Shown here piece after piece: positions 7,460-14,438 of a stretch of 18,240 nucleotides of DNA. The position numbers and the translations under genes are program-made. The stretch's first letter is position 1; each line of letters starts with the position of its first letter. This DNA comes from Actinomycetota bacterium (GTDB lineage: Bacteria > Actinomycetota > Rubrobacteria > Rubrobacterales > Rubrobacteraceae). The notes beneath the pieces are model-generated. The model did not search any database, had not been told where the DNA came from, and saw only the letters and a program-made list of their open reading frames with translations. The stretch is from the NCBI GenBank assembly GCA_020200675.1, contig JAIVIG010000284.1, forward strand, positions 1-18,240. Direction: 5' to 3'.

Positions 7460-7475
7460 GTAGCGGTCGCGCTAC
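7460..7475. promoter_or_regulatory. Short inverted repeat upstream of the cupredoxin-like gene
   Basis: GTAGCG and CGCTAC form perfect six-base arms around GTCG, about 40 bases upstream of the chosen start. It sits in the only intergenic space ahead of the three-gene cluster, so it could be an operator; no promoter of good quality was found to confirm this. The rest of 7439-7683 shows nothing else convincing. Confidence 0.3.
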
Positions 7476-7683
7476 TTTACCATTCTCCACCCTCCGTAGT
7501 CGACGGCCCGCGCGAACCATTGCACGGTAGGCGCTCCAAGCGAGCACCGGCGGGATCACACGCCCTTCCGGAGCCACACGAGCAAGACGAACCTGCCAGA
7601 CAGACTAGCAAGTTCGTTCCCACGGTTCTTCCGCGGCGCTTGCCGCCGCTCTTCGTAGGCCGGCAGGCAGCACGCTTACGGGA

Positions 7684-9210
7684 TCAGGGGCGTGGCGGGC
7701 CTTCGGGGTCCGTGCCCTCTTCGCGATTCGCGTCCTCTTCGCGATTCGCGTCCTCTTCGCGATTCGCGTCCTCTTCGCGATTCGCGTCCTCATCGGGATT
7801 CGCATCCTCGCCAGGGTCTGGGCCCTCGCCGCGCTCCTCTCTGCCGGGTCGCTCCGTTTCTCGGGAGCGGTCCCAGGGCCGGGCCTCCTTCAAGGAGTCG
7901 GGCCACTCGAACAGGTTATCCGGTATGTCGGGCAGAGGCCCTGCCTCGCCTCCCGTGCGGCGCGGACGTCTGGGGGTCTGTCCTTCGACGCCGTTGTCCG
8001 CGGTCGGGTCGGGATGCCGCTCAGCGCCTGGGTCCGGGGAGACATCGTACTGGTCGCCGGCTTCCTCGGGCTCGGGGTCACGCGGCGGGTAGCGGCCGTC
8101 CTGCTTGCGGATGACGTTCGGGCGGTCGTCAGGGGACGCGGCGCCGGGCTCGGGAGTATCGGGCTCGGGAGCATCGGGCTCGGGAGTGTCGGGCTCGTCG
8201 CGCGCGGGGAAAGGTGGTTCTTCGGGCGCTTCTGCGACGACGACGTCTTCGTCTTCTTTCCCTGCCCTCTCTCCTGACCATTCGTCGCTCGCGTCGAGGT
8301 AGCGCTGGTCGCCGGTCAGGAAGGCCATGACTCGCGCGGTGAACACACCGGTGCGCTCGAGCATCGGCAGGTGCCCGCACTGCTCCAGTAGGACGACCTC
8401 GGCCGAAACCGTCCGGGCCCAGTCGTCCGTCGCCTGCGGGTCCACGATCTGGTCTTCCTCCCCGGCGATGGCGAGCACGGGCGCCTTTATGACGCCGGCC
8501 TGGCGAGCGAGCCTGCCGCGTGCGATCTCGCGCCGCGTTACGTTCAGGGTCTTGGTGACCGCCGTCGGGGTGGACTTACCCACATCGTCCACGACCTCCT
8601 CCGTGAGGTCTTCGGGATCCACCACGAACGGACGCATCCATAGCCGGCGCAGGGGCCGCAGATAGCGCCCCAGGGCGTAGAAGATGGGACCCACGACGGG
8701 CAGGGTGGCGAGCCAGAGAAGGGTCGGCAGATCGATCTGATCCTCGTTGGCCGGTGCGGCGACGAGGACTATACGGCCGGCTACGTCCGGGTGGTCGGCG
8801 GCGAGCTTGACGGCCATCGCTCCCCCGACGTTGTGGCCGACGATGGCGGCCTGCGTGAGGCCAAAGTGGGCGCAGAAGGCGTACAAGCTCCGGCTGCCGT
8901 AGCGGACGCCGTAGCCCGAGGCGGGCTTGTCCGACTCGCCGAAACCAGGAAGGTCCAGGGTGTAGACGGTGAAGCGCTGCGCGAGACGCTCCGCTAAGTG
9001 TTCCCAAATCTCCCCCGAAGAGAGCCAGCCGTGTACGAGTACGACCGCCGGCCCCCCGCCGGCGACGCGGTAGCGGATCCAGTTCCCTTCGAGCTCCACG
9101 TACTCGTTTTCCTCGATGCTCTGGACCTGGTACGTCGTCCGCGAGAGCACGACCGACGCCGCGATCAGCACGACGACGAGCAACAGGATTATGATCAGAA
9201 TGCTACCCAT
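7684..9210 (-). CDS. Membrane-anchored alpha/beta-hydrolase-fold protein with Asn at the nucleophile site and long acidic tail
   Basis: The 508-residue product has an N-terminal helix (3-22), a full alpha/beta-hydrolase domain (about 45-300) and a disordered acidic tail of about 200 residues. The oxyanion motif HGW is at 60-62, the conserved DLPGFGESDKP at 86-96, the acid Asp253 in AGEEDQIVDP and the His280 in QCGHLP. The nucleophile elbow, however, reads VGHNVGG with Asn127, where hydrolases have Ser and haloalkane dehalogenases or epoxide hydrolases have Asp (one base change, GAC to AAC). As read, it may lack normal hydrolase activity. The tail holds PEPDT-type and REEDAN-type repeats coded by tandem DNA repeats, then a stretch matching no family I know. 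ATG 9210 follows a TATCAT box by seven bases with no ribosome site. Confidence 0.88.
   Translation of the reverse strand: MGSILIIILLLVVVLIAASVVLSRTTYQVQSIEENEYVELEGNWIRYRVAGGGPAVVLVHGWLSSGEIWEHLAERLAQRFTVYTLDLPGFGESDKPASGYGVRYGSRSLYAFCAHFGLTQAAIVGHNVGGAMAVKLAADHPDVAGRIVLVAAPANEDQIDLPTLLWLATLPVVGPIFYALGRYLRPLRRLWMRPFVVDPEDLTEEVVDDVGKSTPTAVTKTLNVTRREIARGRLARQAGVIKAPVLAIAGEEDQIVDPQATDDWARTVSAEVVLLEQCGHLPMLERTGVFTARVMAFLTGDQRYLDASDEWSGERAGKEDEDVVVAEAPEEPPFPARDEPDTPEPDAPEPDTPEPGAASPDDRPNVIRKQDGRYPPRDPEPEEAGDQYDVSPDPGAERHPDPTADNGVEGQTPRRPRRTGGEAGPLPDIPDNLFEWPDSLKEARPWDRSRETERPGREERGEGPDPGEDANPDEDANREEDANREEDANREEDANREEGTDPEGPPRP
7718..7807. repeat. 18-bp tandem repeat inside the hydrolase tail
   Basis: Four perfect copies of TCTTCGCGATTCGCGTCC (7718-7789) are followed by one diverged copy. 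On the minus strand they encode repeated REEDAN. The identical copies at DNA level point to recent expansion, so copy number may vary between strains. Confidence 0.9.
8145..8197. repeat. 15-bp tandem repeat inside the hydrolase tail
   Basis: Three copies of CGGGCTCGGGAGNNT plus a partial fourth encode PEPDT/PEPDA units on the minus strand. Copies differ only at one or two bases. It is a second, independent expansion in the same disordered tail. Confidence 0.85.
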
Positions 9211-9217
9211 GGACGAA

Positions 9218-9223
9218 ATGATA
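9218..9223 (-). promoter_or_regulatory. -10 box directly before the hydrolase gene
   Basis: TATCAT (five of six consensus) ends seven bases before ATG 9210 on the minus strand, and there is no ribosome site in between. This predicts a leaderless transcript. No good -35 was found, so the call is moderate. Confidence 0.4.
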
Positions 9224-9281
9224 ACCCAACACGTTCACCGGAGCATACGGGACCGCAGCCGGAAGACACCCCGGGCGAGGC

Positions 9282-10406
9282 TCAGGAGCGAGGGGTCGTC
9301 GCGGACTCTTCGTGCTCGCCCTCGCGTTCGCCTTTTCGCTCGGGCAGTTGTGCGGCCCTGGGAGACGGAGCGGCTCCCAAAGGCTTCACGTAGAGTTCGT
9401 CGAGCAGGACGGTGATGACGGCTGCGGTCGGGACGGCGAGGACGACGCCAGCGAACCCGAGGAGATCGCCCATCGCCAGGACGGCCAGGATGACCATTAC
9501 CGGGTGCAGTTGCACGCTGCGGGCCATGACCATCGGGGAGATAAGGTGCGCCTCTATCTGGTGTATCGCCACGTAGATGACGACGACTACCAGGGCCTTG
9601 GTTGGGGAGTCGGCGAAGGCGGCCAAGGTCGGGGGGACGGCGGCGAGGATCGGACCGAAGAACGGCACTATCTCAAGGACACCGGTCAGGACGGCGAAGG
9701 TAAAGGCGTACTCGACGTCGAGGGCCGCGAGGCCCGCCCAGGTGAGAGCGAAGATCAGGACCATCGCCGCGATCTGGCCGATGATCCAACCGGAGACCCG
9801 CTCCCTGATGAGCGTGAGGATTTCCTCTACCCTCCCCCGCCTCGCGGGCGGGAAGAGTGCGAGCACCCCGTTCACGAGCGGCCGGGGGTTGGAGACCATG
9901 TAGAGCGCCATCACCACGGCGCCCACGGCTTGCAACAGCAGACCCGCACCGCGAGTGGTTATGTTGTAGAGCTCTCCGGCCCTCTGTATGACCTCCTCGA
10001 TGGCGTCGGTGAGGTTCAGGCTCGCGACCCCGTCCCCGACGCCCAGGGCCGGGTAGCTCTCGGCGAGGTCCTGGAAGTAATCCTGGACGCTGCGTACCAC
10101 CCCGGGGGCCCTGGCCAGGAAGTCGCTGCCCTGGTCCGAGAGGAGCGGCAGGACGATGTAGCCCAAAAGCCCGAAGCCCACGACCACGCCGGCCAGAACC
10201 ACGAGCAGCGCCAGAAAGCGCGGCAACCTCAGACGGACCAGCAGGTCCACGGCGGGGGCTAGGATCAGGGCTATTATCAGCGCCAGGGCCAGAACCTCGA
10301 TGACGCCGATGAGCTCGTAGAGCAAGAGCCCTCCGGCCACGAGGAGCCCGAGGACGAGCGCGAACCGCGCCATCTGAAAGAGGCTCGGACCGATCGGAGA
10401 CATCAC
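9282..10406 (-). CDS. AI-2E family transporter (PerM/TqsA type)
   Basis: Polytopic permease of 374 residues, matching the family's length and order. It has two or three N-terminal helices, a large soluble segment (about 90-150, GSDFLARAPGVVRSVQDYF), and then a helical core with the family-typical RERVSGWIIGQ, GVLEIVPFFGPILAAVPP, IHQIEAHLISPMVM and a terminal FAGVVLAVP helix. The tail is basic then acidic (PERKGEREGEHEES). Family members are linked to autoinducer-2 or ion export; the substrate here cannot be inferred. The start is GTG 10406 or ATG 10403. No clear ribosome site is present, and a short hairpin lies just upstream. It lies 31 bases from the preceding small membrane-protein gene and is probably co-transcribed with it. 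Confidence 0.92.
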   Translation of the reverse strand: MMSPIGPSLFQMARFALVLGLLVAGGLLLYELIGVIEVLALALIIALILAPAVDLLVRLRLPRFLALLVVLAGVVVGFGLLGYIVLPLLSDQGSDFLARAPGVVRSVQDYFQDLAESYPALGVGDGVASLNLTDAIEEVIQRAGELYNITTRGAGLLLQAVGAVVMALYMVSNPRPLVNGVLALFPPARRGRVEEILTLIRERVSGWIIGQIAAMVLIFALTWAGLAALDVEYAFTFAVLTGVLEIVPFFGPILAAVPPTLAAFADSPTKALVVVVIYVAIHQIEAHLISPMVMARSVQLHPVMVILAVLAMGDLLGFAGVVLAVPTAAVITVLLDELYVKPLGAAPSPRAAQLPERKGEREGEHEESATTPRS

Positions 10407-10407
10407 G

Positions 10408-10427
10408 AGGGGTACTACCGGACCCCT
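10408..10427 (-). other. Hairpin abutting the AI-2E gene start
   Basis: AGGGGT and ACCCCT form six-base-pair arms around an eight-base loop, ending one base before the GTG start. It occupies the place of a ribosome site, so it could limit translation. Loop size and stem length make this weak. Confidence 0.3.
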
Positions 10428-10437
10428 GAGAAGCCCT

Positions 10438-10659
10438 CTAAGCGCCCCAGCGGCTGCTCACGACCCGCCGGATGATTACCGAGGCTATGACCGTCGAGGC
10501 GAGCGAGAAGCTCGCCTTTAGGAGCGCCTCTTTAACATCGTCCGCCACGCCACGCTCCTCGGGCTGGTCAAGGAACTTGTCGGCGAAGCGGCTCGCCAGC
10601 AGGTACGCGATCCCGGTCGAAAGTATCGTGATCGCCCTTTTCTGTGTCTCGTCGTTCAC
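10438..10659 (-). CDS. Small membrane protein of unknown function
   Basis: A 73-residue protein starting at GTG 10659, preferred over GTG 10665 because a GGAGG site lies eight bases before it. It has an N-terminal polar start (MNDETQKR), a first hydrophobic segment (AITILSTGIAYLLASRFADKF), a polar loop with PEERGVADDVKEALLKASF, and a second hydrophobic segment (LASTVIASVIIRRVVSSRWGA). The two-helix hairpin with a basic end suggests an integral membrane protein. I do not recognise a family. It precedes the AI-2E gene by 31 bases on the same strand. Confidence 0.7.
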   Translation of the reverse strand: MNDETQKRAITILSTGIAYLLASRFADKFLDQPEERGVADDVKEALLKASFSLASTVIASVIIRRVVSSRWGA

Positions 10660-10715
10660 GCCCACATCCTCCTACTCTCCGGTTGATACGGCGGAGCGGA
10701 CCCAGTTTCGTGCTC

Positions 10716-10738
10716 CCGGTGGCGCCTCGCGCCACCGG
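10716..10738. terminator. Strong GC hairpin between minus-strand genes
   Basis: CCGGTGGCG and CGCCACCGG make a perfect nine-base-pair stem with a five-base loop, located between the stop of the CxxCH gene (10802) and the start of the small membrane-protein gene. There is no T-run on either side, so it may be a T-less terminator of the kind proposed for actinobacteria or an mRNA-stabilising hairpin. Nothing else is evident in 10666-10801. Confidence 0.45.
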
Positions 10739-10801
10739 CGGTCCGCCTCTCGGGAGGATTCTACCGCTTAACGGCCTCGACCGGGAGAGGGCAGCTCCCC
10801 G

Positions 10802-11134
10802 CTAGCCCACCTTCCGGTCATGGGCGGCGCTACCCAACCGGTAGAGCCTGCCGAGCTGCGCGCGCAGAACGGCGCGTCCGTAGAGATCGACGTGGCAATC
10901 CACGCAGTAGAGAACCTCGTCGGGGCGCCCCGGGTGAAGGTCGTGCTCCATCATGAAATCCAGGAGCTCCCGGAAGCTTTCGCCGACCTGATCCACGAAC
11001 TCCGAAAACGAGATCTTGCCCGAGATCAGACGCTCACAAGCCTCCGGGACCTCTAGCTTCCCCAACCGGCGGTTGGTGTGCCTCACTATGAGCCCCGGGA
11101 TGATCTCCTCGACGCCCAACTCCTCCTTCGCCAA
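10802..11134 (-). CDS. Conserved-looking small soluble protein with CVDCH motif, unknown function
   Basis: A 110-residue protein starting at TTG 11134, with AAAGGG six bases upstream. It is predicted to be soluble and mainly helical: EELGVEEIIPGLIVRHTNRRLG, a KLEVPEACERLISGKISF segment, then FVDQVGESFRELLDFMMEHDLHPG. Near the C-terminus is DEVLYCVDCHVDLYGRAVLRAQLGRLY, with a CxxCH motif. CxxCH can bind haem c, but there is no signal peptide; together with other Cys and His residues (EACERL, EHDLHPG) it could instead bind metal. I do not recognise the family. The gene diverges from the NDH-2-like gene across a 193-base spacer. Confidence 0.65.
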   Translation of the reverse strand: MAKEELGVEEIIPGLIVRHTNRRLGKLEVPEACERLISGKISFSEFVDQVGESFRELLDFMMEHDLHPGRPDEVLYCVDCHVDLYGRAVLRAQLGRLYRLGSAAHDRKVG

Positions 11135-11194
11135 TACGGTCCCTTTCTAGCCCCTAAAGACGAGTCGTCCCCTTTTGTTCCCCTATTTTTCTCG

Positions 11195-11215
11195 ACCGGC
11201 AACCCCTAAGCCGGT
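11195..11215. promoter_or_regulatory. Inverted repeat in the divergent spacer
   Basis: ACCGGC and GCCGGT arms flank nine bases. It lies between the divergent CxxCH and NDH-2-like genes, where an operator would be expected. Only six base pairs, so chance is possible. Confidence 0.3.
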
Positions 11216-11245
11216 TCGTAGCGTAGAGTGTACGTAGCTTAAGCC

Positions 11246-11262
11246 GTTTTGTAAAGCAAAAC
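11246..11262. promoter_or_regulatory. AT-rich inverted repeat ahead of the NDH-2-like gene
   Basis: GTTTTG and CAAAAC form perfect six-base arms around TAAAG, inside the most AT-rich stretch of the window (about 11225-11275), 25 bases upstream of the TATACT box. This is a plausible regulator site for the divergent pair. Confidence 0.35.
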
Positions 11263-11286
11263 ATAAATATCGGACAACCCGAAAGG

Positions 11287-11292
11287 TATACT
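11287..11292 (+). promoter_or_regulatory. -10 box of the NDH-2-like gene
   Basis: TATACT (five of six consensus) lies 35 bases upstream of the GTG start. The expected -35 place reads TAAATA, a weak match, so an activator may be needed. A GAGGAGG ribosome site follows at about 11310-11316. Confidence 0.5.
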
Positions 11293-11327
11293 CGCTTCCC
11301 CGATCAGCAAGAGGAGGATGCCCCGGC

Positions 11328-12641
11328 GTGACCGAGACCACAGAGGACGGGCAAGACTCGAACGCGGCACAGCCGGCCGGCGCGAGGGTGGTGGCCGTGG
11401 GAGCCGGTTTCGCCGGTGGCTCGTTCTTACGTAACCTGCCGCCCGCGCTGCAGCGGCCGGGCGAGACACTCCTGGTAGAACGCGGGGAAGAGTATGCGTT
11501 TATACCCCTGATCCACGAGGTCGCCGTCGGCCGGGTTCACCCAGACAGCGTCCGCACCCCGATAACCCCCGCCACGGACGCCTCCTACAAAGTCTTGCGA
11601 GCCGAAGCGACCGGGGTGGACCTCCAGAACAACACCCTCGGAACATCATCAGGACCCATAAAGTACAGCTACCTCGTCCTCGCCCCCGGCAGCATCGTCG
11701 TCCCTCCCCCCGAAGGGCTCTCCGAATACTTTCAAACTTTCTGGAGCCTCGCGGATGCCCTCGAACTGCGCGGCGCTCTCAACAGGGCCTGGCACGCGGC
11801 CCTGAGCAGAGAGGCCCTTCCATCGGGCGGGCTGACGGTGGCCATCGTGGGCGGCGGGGCGACGGGGGTCGAGCTCGCCGCCGAGATCGCCGCCCTCTTC
11901 GACTACCTGAGAAAACGCACCACACGGATCCCCGCCGAGAAGCCGCGGGTCGTATTACTGGAGGCAACGGACCGGCTCATGAGTTGGCTCGACCCGTACT
12001 TCCACGAGGTGGCCGTCGAAGAGCTCACCCGGCTGGGGGTGGAGATCAGGTTGAACTCGCCGGTGACGGATGCCGACGCAGAAGGCGTCGAAGCCGGCAA
12101 CGAACGGCTACCGGCGGCGACGCGCGTGTGGGACACGGGAATCCGGGCGAACCCGCTCGTAAGGGACCTGCCCGGGAAGCACGACGAGGCGGGACGGGTT
12201 TCGGTGAGCGAGCATCTGACGCTCCCCGGACACCCGGAGGTCTACGTACTAGGGGACGGCTGCGTCTACGAACATCCCCGGCTCGGCCCCCTGCCCCCCA
12301 CCGCGTCCGTCGCGGTCCAGCAGGGCCCTTACGTCGCCCGGGACGTCGAACGGAGGCTACGGGGCGTGCCCGACGAGAGGCGCAGGCCCTTCGAGTTCTT
12401 CAATCGGGGTTACGCGGTGAGCCTCGGCCCCGAGAGCGGCGTGGCGGACCCTTTGGGCGTAAAGATCAAGGGCCGCGCCGCCCAGGCGCTCTACAGAAGC
12501 GTATTCCTCTACTACATGAAGAGCAGCCGCGGGCGCCTCTTGACGGGCGCGGACTGGGCGATGGAGCAGACCCTGGGACGCGTCGGGTTCGACCTCGACC
12601 GCCAGCCGTCGTCCGCCGGCCACCGACAAAAAGCTCGCTAG
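11328..12641 (+). CDS. NADH dehydrogenase-like FAD oxidoreductase (NDH-2 type)
   Basis: Single-subunit, non-proton-pumping flavoprotein that would pass electrons from NAD(P)H to menaquinone at the membrane face. The 437-residue product has two dinucleotide folds: FAD-binding VVAVGAGFAGG (21-31) and NAD-binding VAIVGGGATGVELA (171-184). The second FAD contact, VYVLGDGCVYEHP, has Asp310, followed by PPTASVAVQQGPYVARDV, which is typical of NDH-2. The C-terminal ~90 residues are amphipathic (LYRSVFLYYMKSSRGRLL), fitting peripheral membrane attachment. An acidic N-terminal tail of 18 residues precedes the domain. The GTG start follows GAGGAGG at ten bases. It converges with the ferredoxin gene, overlapping it by four bases at a GCTAGC palindrome. 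Other members of this family act on other quinones or carotenoids, so the exact acceptor is inferred. Confidence 0.9.
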   Translation: MTETTEDGQDSNAAQPAGARVVAVGAGFAGGSFLRNLPPALQRPGETLLVERGEEYAFIPLIHEVAVGRVHPDSVRTPITPATDASYKVLRAEATGVDLQNNTLGTSSGPIKYSYLVLAPGSIVVPPPEGLSEYFQTFWSLADALELRGALNRAWHAALSREALPSGGLTVAIVGGGATGVELAAEIAALFDYLRKRTTRIPAEKPRVVLLEATDRLMSWLDPYFHEVAVEELTRLGVEIRLNSPVTDADAEGVEAGNERLPAATRVWDTGIRANPLVRDLPGKHDEAGRVSVSEHLTLPGHPEVYVLGDGCVYEHPRLGPLPPTASVAVQQGPYVARDVERRLRGVPDERRRPFEFFNRGYAVSLGPESGVADPLGVKIKGRAAQALYRSVFLYYMKSSRGRLLTGADWAMEQTLGRVGFDLDRQPSSAGHRQKAR

Positions 12642-12916
12642 CTCTTTACCCGCGTCTGCCGGGCAAGGTGCTTCTCTACTATCTCCGGCACGTCTTCGGG
12701 GGTTACGCGGGTATACCAGACGTCGTCGGGGAACACGAAGACGACCGGCCCCTCCTCGTGACGGCGGGTGCAGGCGTTGCGCAGAACGGCCGACGGCGAA
12801 AGTCCCAGGCGAACGACCTCTTCCCGGAATCTCTCGAAGAGCTCGCCACCGCCTTTGGCCCCGCACCTACCCTCCCCGGGCGTAGCGCAGACGAAGATCT
12901 GTCGCGGTATTCGCAC
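12638..12916 (-). CDS. Thioredoxin-like (2Fe-2S) ferredoxin-family protein with Cys-to-His ligand change
   Basis: A 92-residue one-domain protein of the thioredoxin-fold ferredoxin family. Visible features are FVCATPGEGRCGAKGGGELF (Cys10, Cys18), a helix, then LRNACTRRHEEGPVVFVFP, and the typical end DDVWYTRVTPEDVPEIVEKHL. In the family the third and fourth ligands form CxxxC before EGPVV; here the fourth position is His53 after Cys49. The cluster may therefore be 3Cys-1His or lost. The start was set to GTG 12916 because a TAGAAT box ends six bases before it; ATG 12922, directly next to that box, would give 94 residues. It overlaps the NDH-2-like gene end tail to tail by four bases. Partner unknown. 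Confidence 0.85.
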   Translation of the reverse strand: MRIPRQIFVCATPGEGRCGAKGGGELFERFREEVVRLGLSPSAVLRNACTRRHEEGPVVFVFPDDVWYTRVTPEDVPEIVEKHLARQTRVKS

Positions 12917-12922
12917 CCCCAT

Positions 12923-12950
12923 ATTCTATTCCGCGCGAAGCGTATGGCAA
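12923..12950 (-). promoter_or_regulatory. Promoter of the ferredoxin gene, predicting a leaderless mRNA
   Basis: On the minus strand TTGCCA (five of six) and TAGAAT (five of six) are 16 bases apart, and the -10 ends six bases before GTG 12916. No ribosome site is present. This is one of the best promoters in the window. Confidence 0.65.
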
Positions 12951-13013
12951 TCGAACACCTCCGTCACAATATCCGCGGCCTTGCTGACCGCTGATTGCTA
13001 ACAGCTGACCACT

Positions 13014-14329
13014 CTAAAACAACAACGGAGTCGAGATGCCGGTCTCTTGCTCCTGCTTGTTCACGCGGCGGGCCGTGCCGTTCTTTCTCGCCGCTTCGGC
13101 GACCGTTTCGGCGACGGCGGGGGCGACGCGCTCGTCGAAGACGCTCGGGATTATGTAGTCCTCGGCCAGGCTCCGCTGCGGCCCGTCGCGATGATCCGGG
13201 CGTGTCCCATGGCGATCTCCGGCATGATCTCCGGCTCGGGGTTGGCCATAGCGAAGACGATCGGATCGTCGGCCATGGACTTCAGTAGTTCGAGCGTGAG
13301 GACCTTCGGCGCGGAGAGCCCCAGAAAGAGATCCGCGCCCCTCACCGCCTCGGCGAGACCACCGGTACGTCCTTCGGGGTTCGTGTTCTCGGCGAACCAC
13401 GCCTTGGAGGGGTTCAGGTCGTCGCGTCCACGGTGGACGATGCCCCTGCTGTCACAGCCGACGACGTTCTCCACGCCGGCAGCGAGCATGATCTTCGCGC
13501 ACGCCACCCCCGACGCCCCGACCCCGTTCACCACGACCTTCAGGTCCTTCATCCGCTTGCCGATGATCTTCAGCGAGTTAATGAGCGCCGCGAGGACCAC
13601 GACCGCCGTGCCGTGCTGGTCGTCGTGGAAGACGGGTACGTCGAGCTCCTCCTTCAGGCGCTCCTCGATCTCGAAGCACCGCGGCGCGGAGATGTCCTCC
13701 AGATTTATTCCACCGAATCCCGGCGCCAGGCGCTTGACGGTCTCCACGATCTCGTCCGGGTCCTTCGTGTCGAGGCAAAGCGGAAAGGCGTCCACGTCCG
13801 CGAACTCCTTGAAGAGCATCGCCTTGCCCTCCATCACCGGCATCGCCGCCCGGGGACCTATGTCTCCGAGGCCCAGTACCGCCGTCCCGTCGGAGACGAC
13901 CGCGACGGTGTTTCGTTTGATCGTCAGGTTAAAAGCACGCTCGGGCTCCTCGGCGATCGCGCGACATACCCGCGCCACGCCGGGGGTGTAGGCCATCGAG
14001 AGGTCGTCGCGCGTCCGGACCGGCATCTTGGAGCGAACCTCGATCTTACCACCGAGGTGCATCAAGAACGTGCGGTCGGAGATGTTGACGACCCGAGTCT
14101 CTGGCAGCGCCTCGACCGCTTCGACGATCCTGCGCCCGTGCTCGGAGTCGCTGGCGTTCACCGTGATGTCCCGGATGCTCCGGTCGTCCCGCATCCGGAC
14201 GATATCGACCGCCCCCACCATGCCCCCGGCCTCGCCGACGGCCGTCAGGATGGCGCCCAGCGTCTCGCCCCGGTGCGGGAACTCCACCCTCAAGGTCATG
14301 CTGTAGCTCGCGCTGGGTATCGCTTCCAC
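13014..14329 (-). pseudogene. ACT-domain malic enzyme, internally deleted and frameshifted
   Basis: NAD(P)-dependent oxidative decarboxylation of malate would be its role. From GTG 14329 (GGGGAAGG nine bases upstream) the first frame has an ACT domain (MTLRVEFPHRGETLGAILTA), then the malic core: MAYTPGVARVC, GLGDIGPRAAMPVMEGKA, the metal-site helix with FHDDQHGTAVV, the NAD fold NGVGASGVACAKI and MANPEPEIMPE. It breaks after HARIIATGRS and stops at 13151. The proper C-terminus, LAEDYIIPSVFDERVAPAVAE, continues in another frame to 13014. In the family, GRS is followed by DYPNQVNN...FPGxFRGALD and a helix, about 40 residues that are missing here. The missing Asn-bearing segment contacts substrate, so the frame repair alone would not restore activity. 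It could be real decay or an assembly gap. Confidence 0.85.
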
Positions 14330-14374
14330 GTCCAAAAACCTTCCCCTCAATACCTTCGTTCGTCCGTAACACGG

Positions 14375-14404
14375 ATTCTATTCCAGTGTCTATCGGCTTG
14401 TCAG
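14375..14404 (-). promoter_or_regulatory. Promoter of the malic enzyme gene
   Basis: CTGACA (five of six) and TAGAAT (five of six) are separated by 18 bases on the minus strand, with the -10 ending 45 bases before GTG 14329. The promoter is intact although the gene is broken. Confidence 0.6.
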
Positions 14405-14438
14405 CATTTCGGCTGGTCGGCGTGAGTAGTCGACCGTT

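Noticed and set aside
7630..7660. GC-rich inverted repeat GCGGC...GCCGC past the hydrolase gene as a terminator
   Set aside because: Only about five base pairs and no T-run follows on the minus strand; too weak in a high-GC background.
7718..7807. Regular repeats that could suggest a CRISPR array
   Set aside because: Units are 18 bp with no spacers, lie in frame in a coding region and encode REEDAN repeats; no cas genes are nearby.
9312..10262. 316-residue plus-strand open frame opposite the AI-2E gene
   Set aside because: Composition is Gly/Asp/His-rich without motif, while the minus strand has all AI-2E family motifs.
10860..10905. CxxCH as evidence of a c-type cytochrome
   Set aside because: The protein has no signal peptide or membrane helix and only one such motif, so haem c attachment is unlikely.
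11984..12994. 336-residue plus-strand open frame spanning the NDH-2 end and beyond
   Set aside because: It is a +2 frame shadow of the NDH-2-like gene, Arg/Gly-rich, and crosses the minus-strand ferredoxin gene.
12985..13012. Repeated GCTGACC near 12985 and 13004 as an attachment site or regulator site
   Set aside because: Only seven bases, imperfect spacing, and no mobile gene nearby.
13047..14425. Long plus-strand frames opposite the malic enzyme
   Set aside because: Antisense shadows with low-complexity content; the minus strand carries ACT and malic enzyme motifs.
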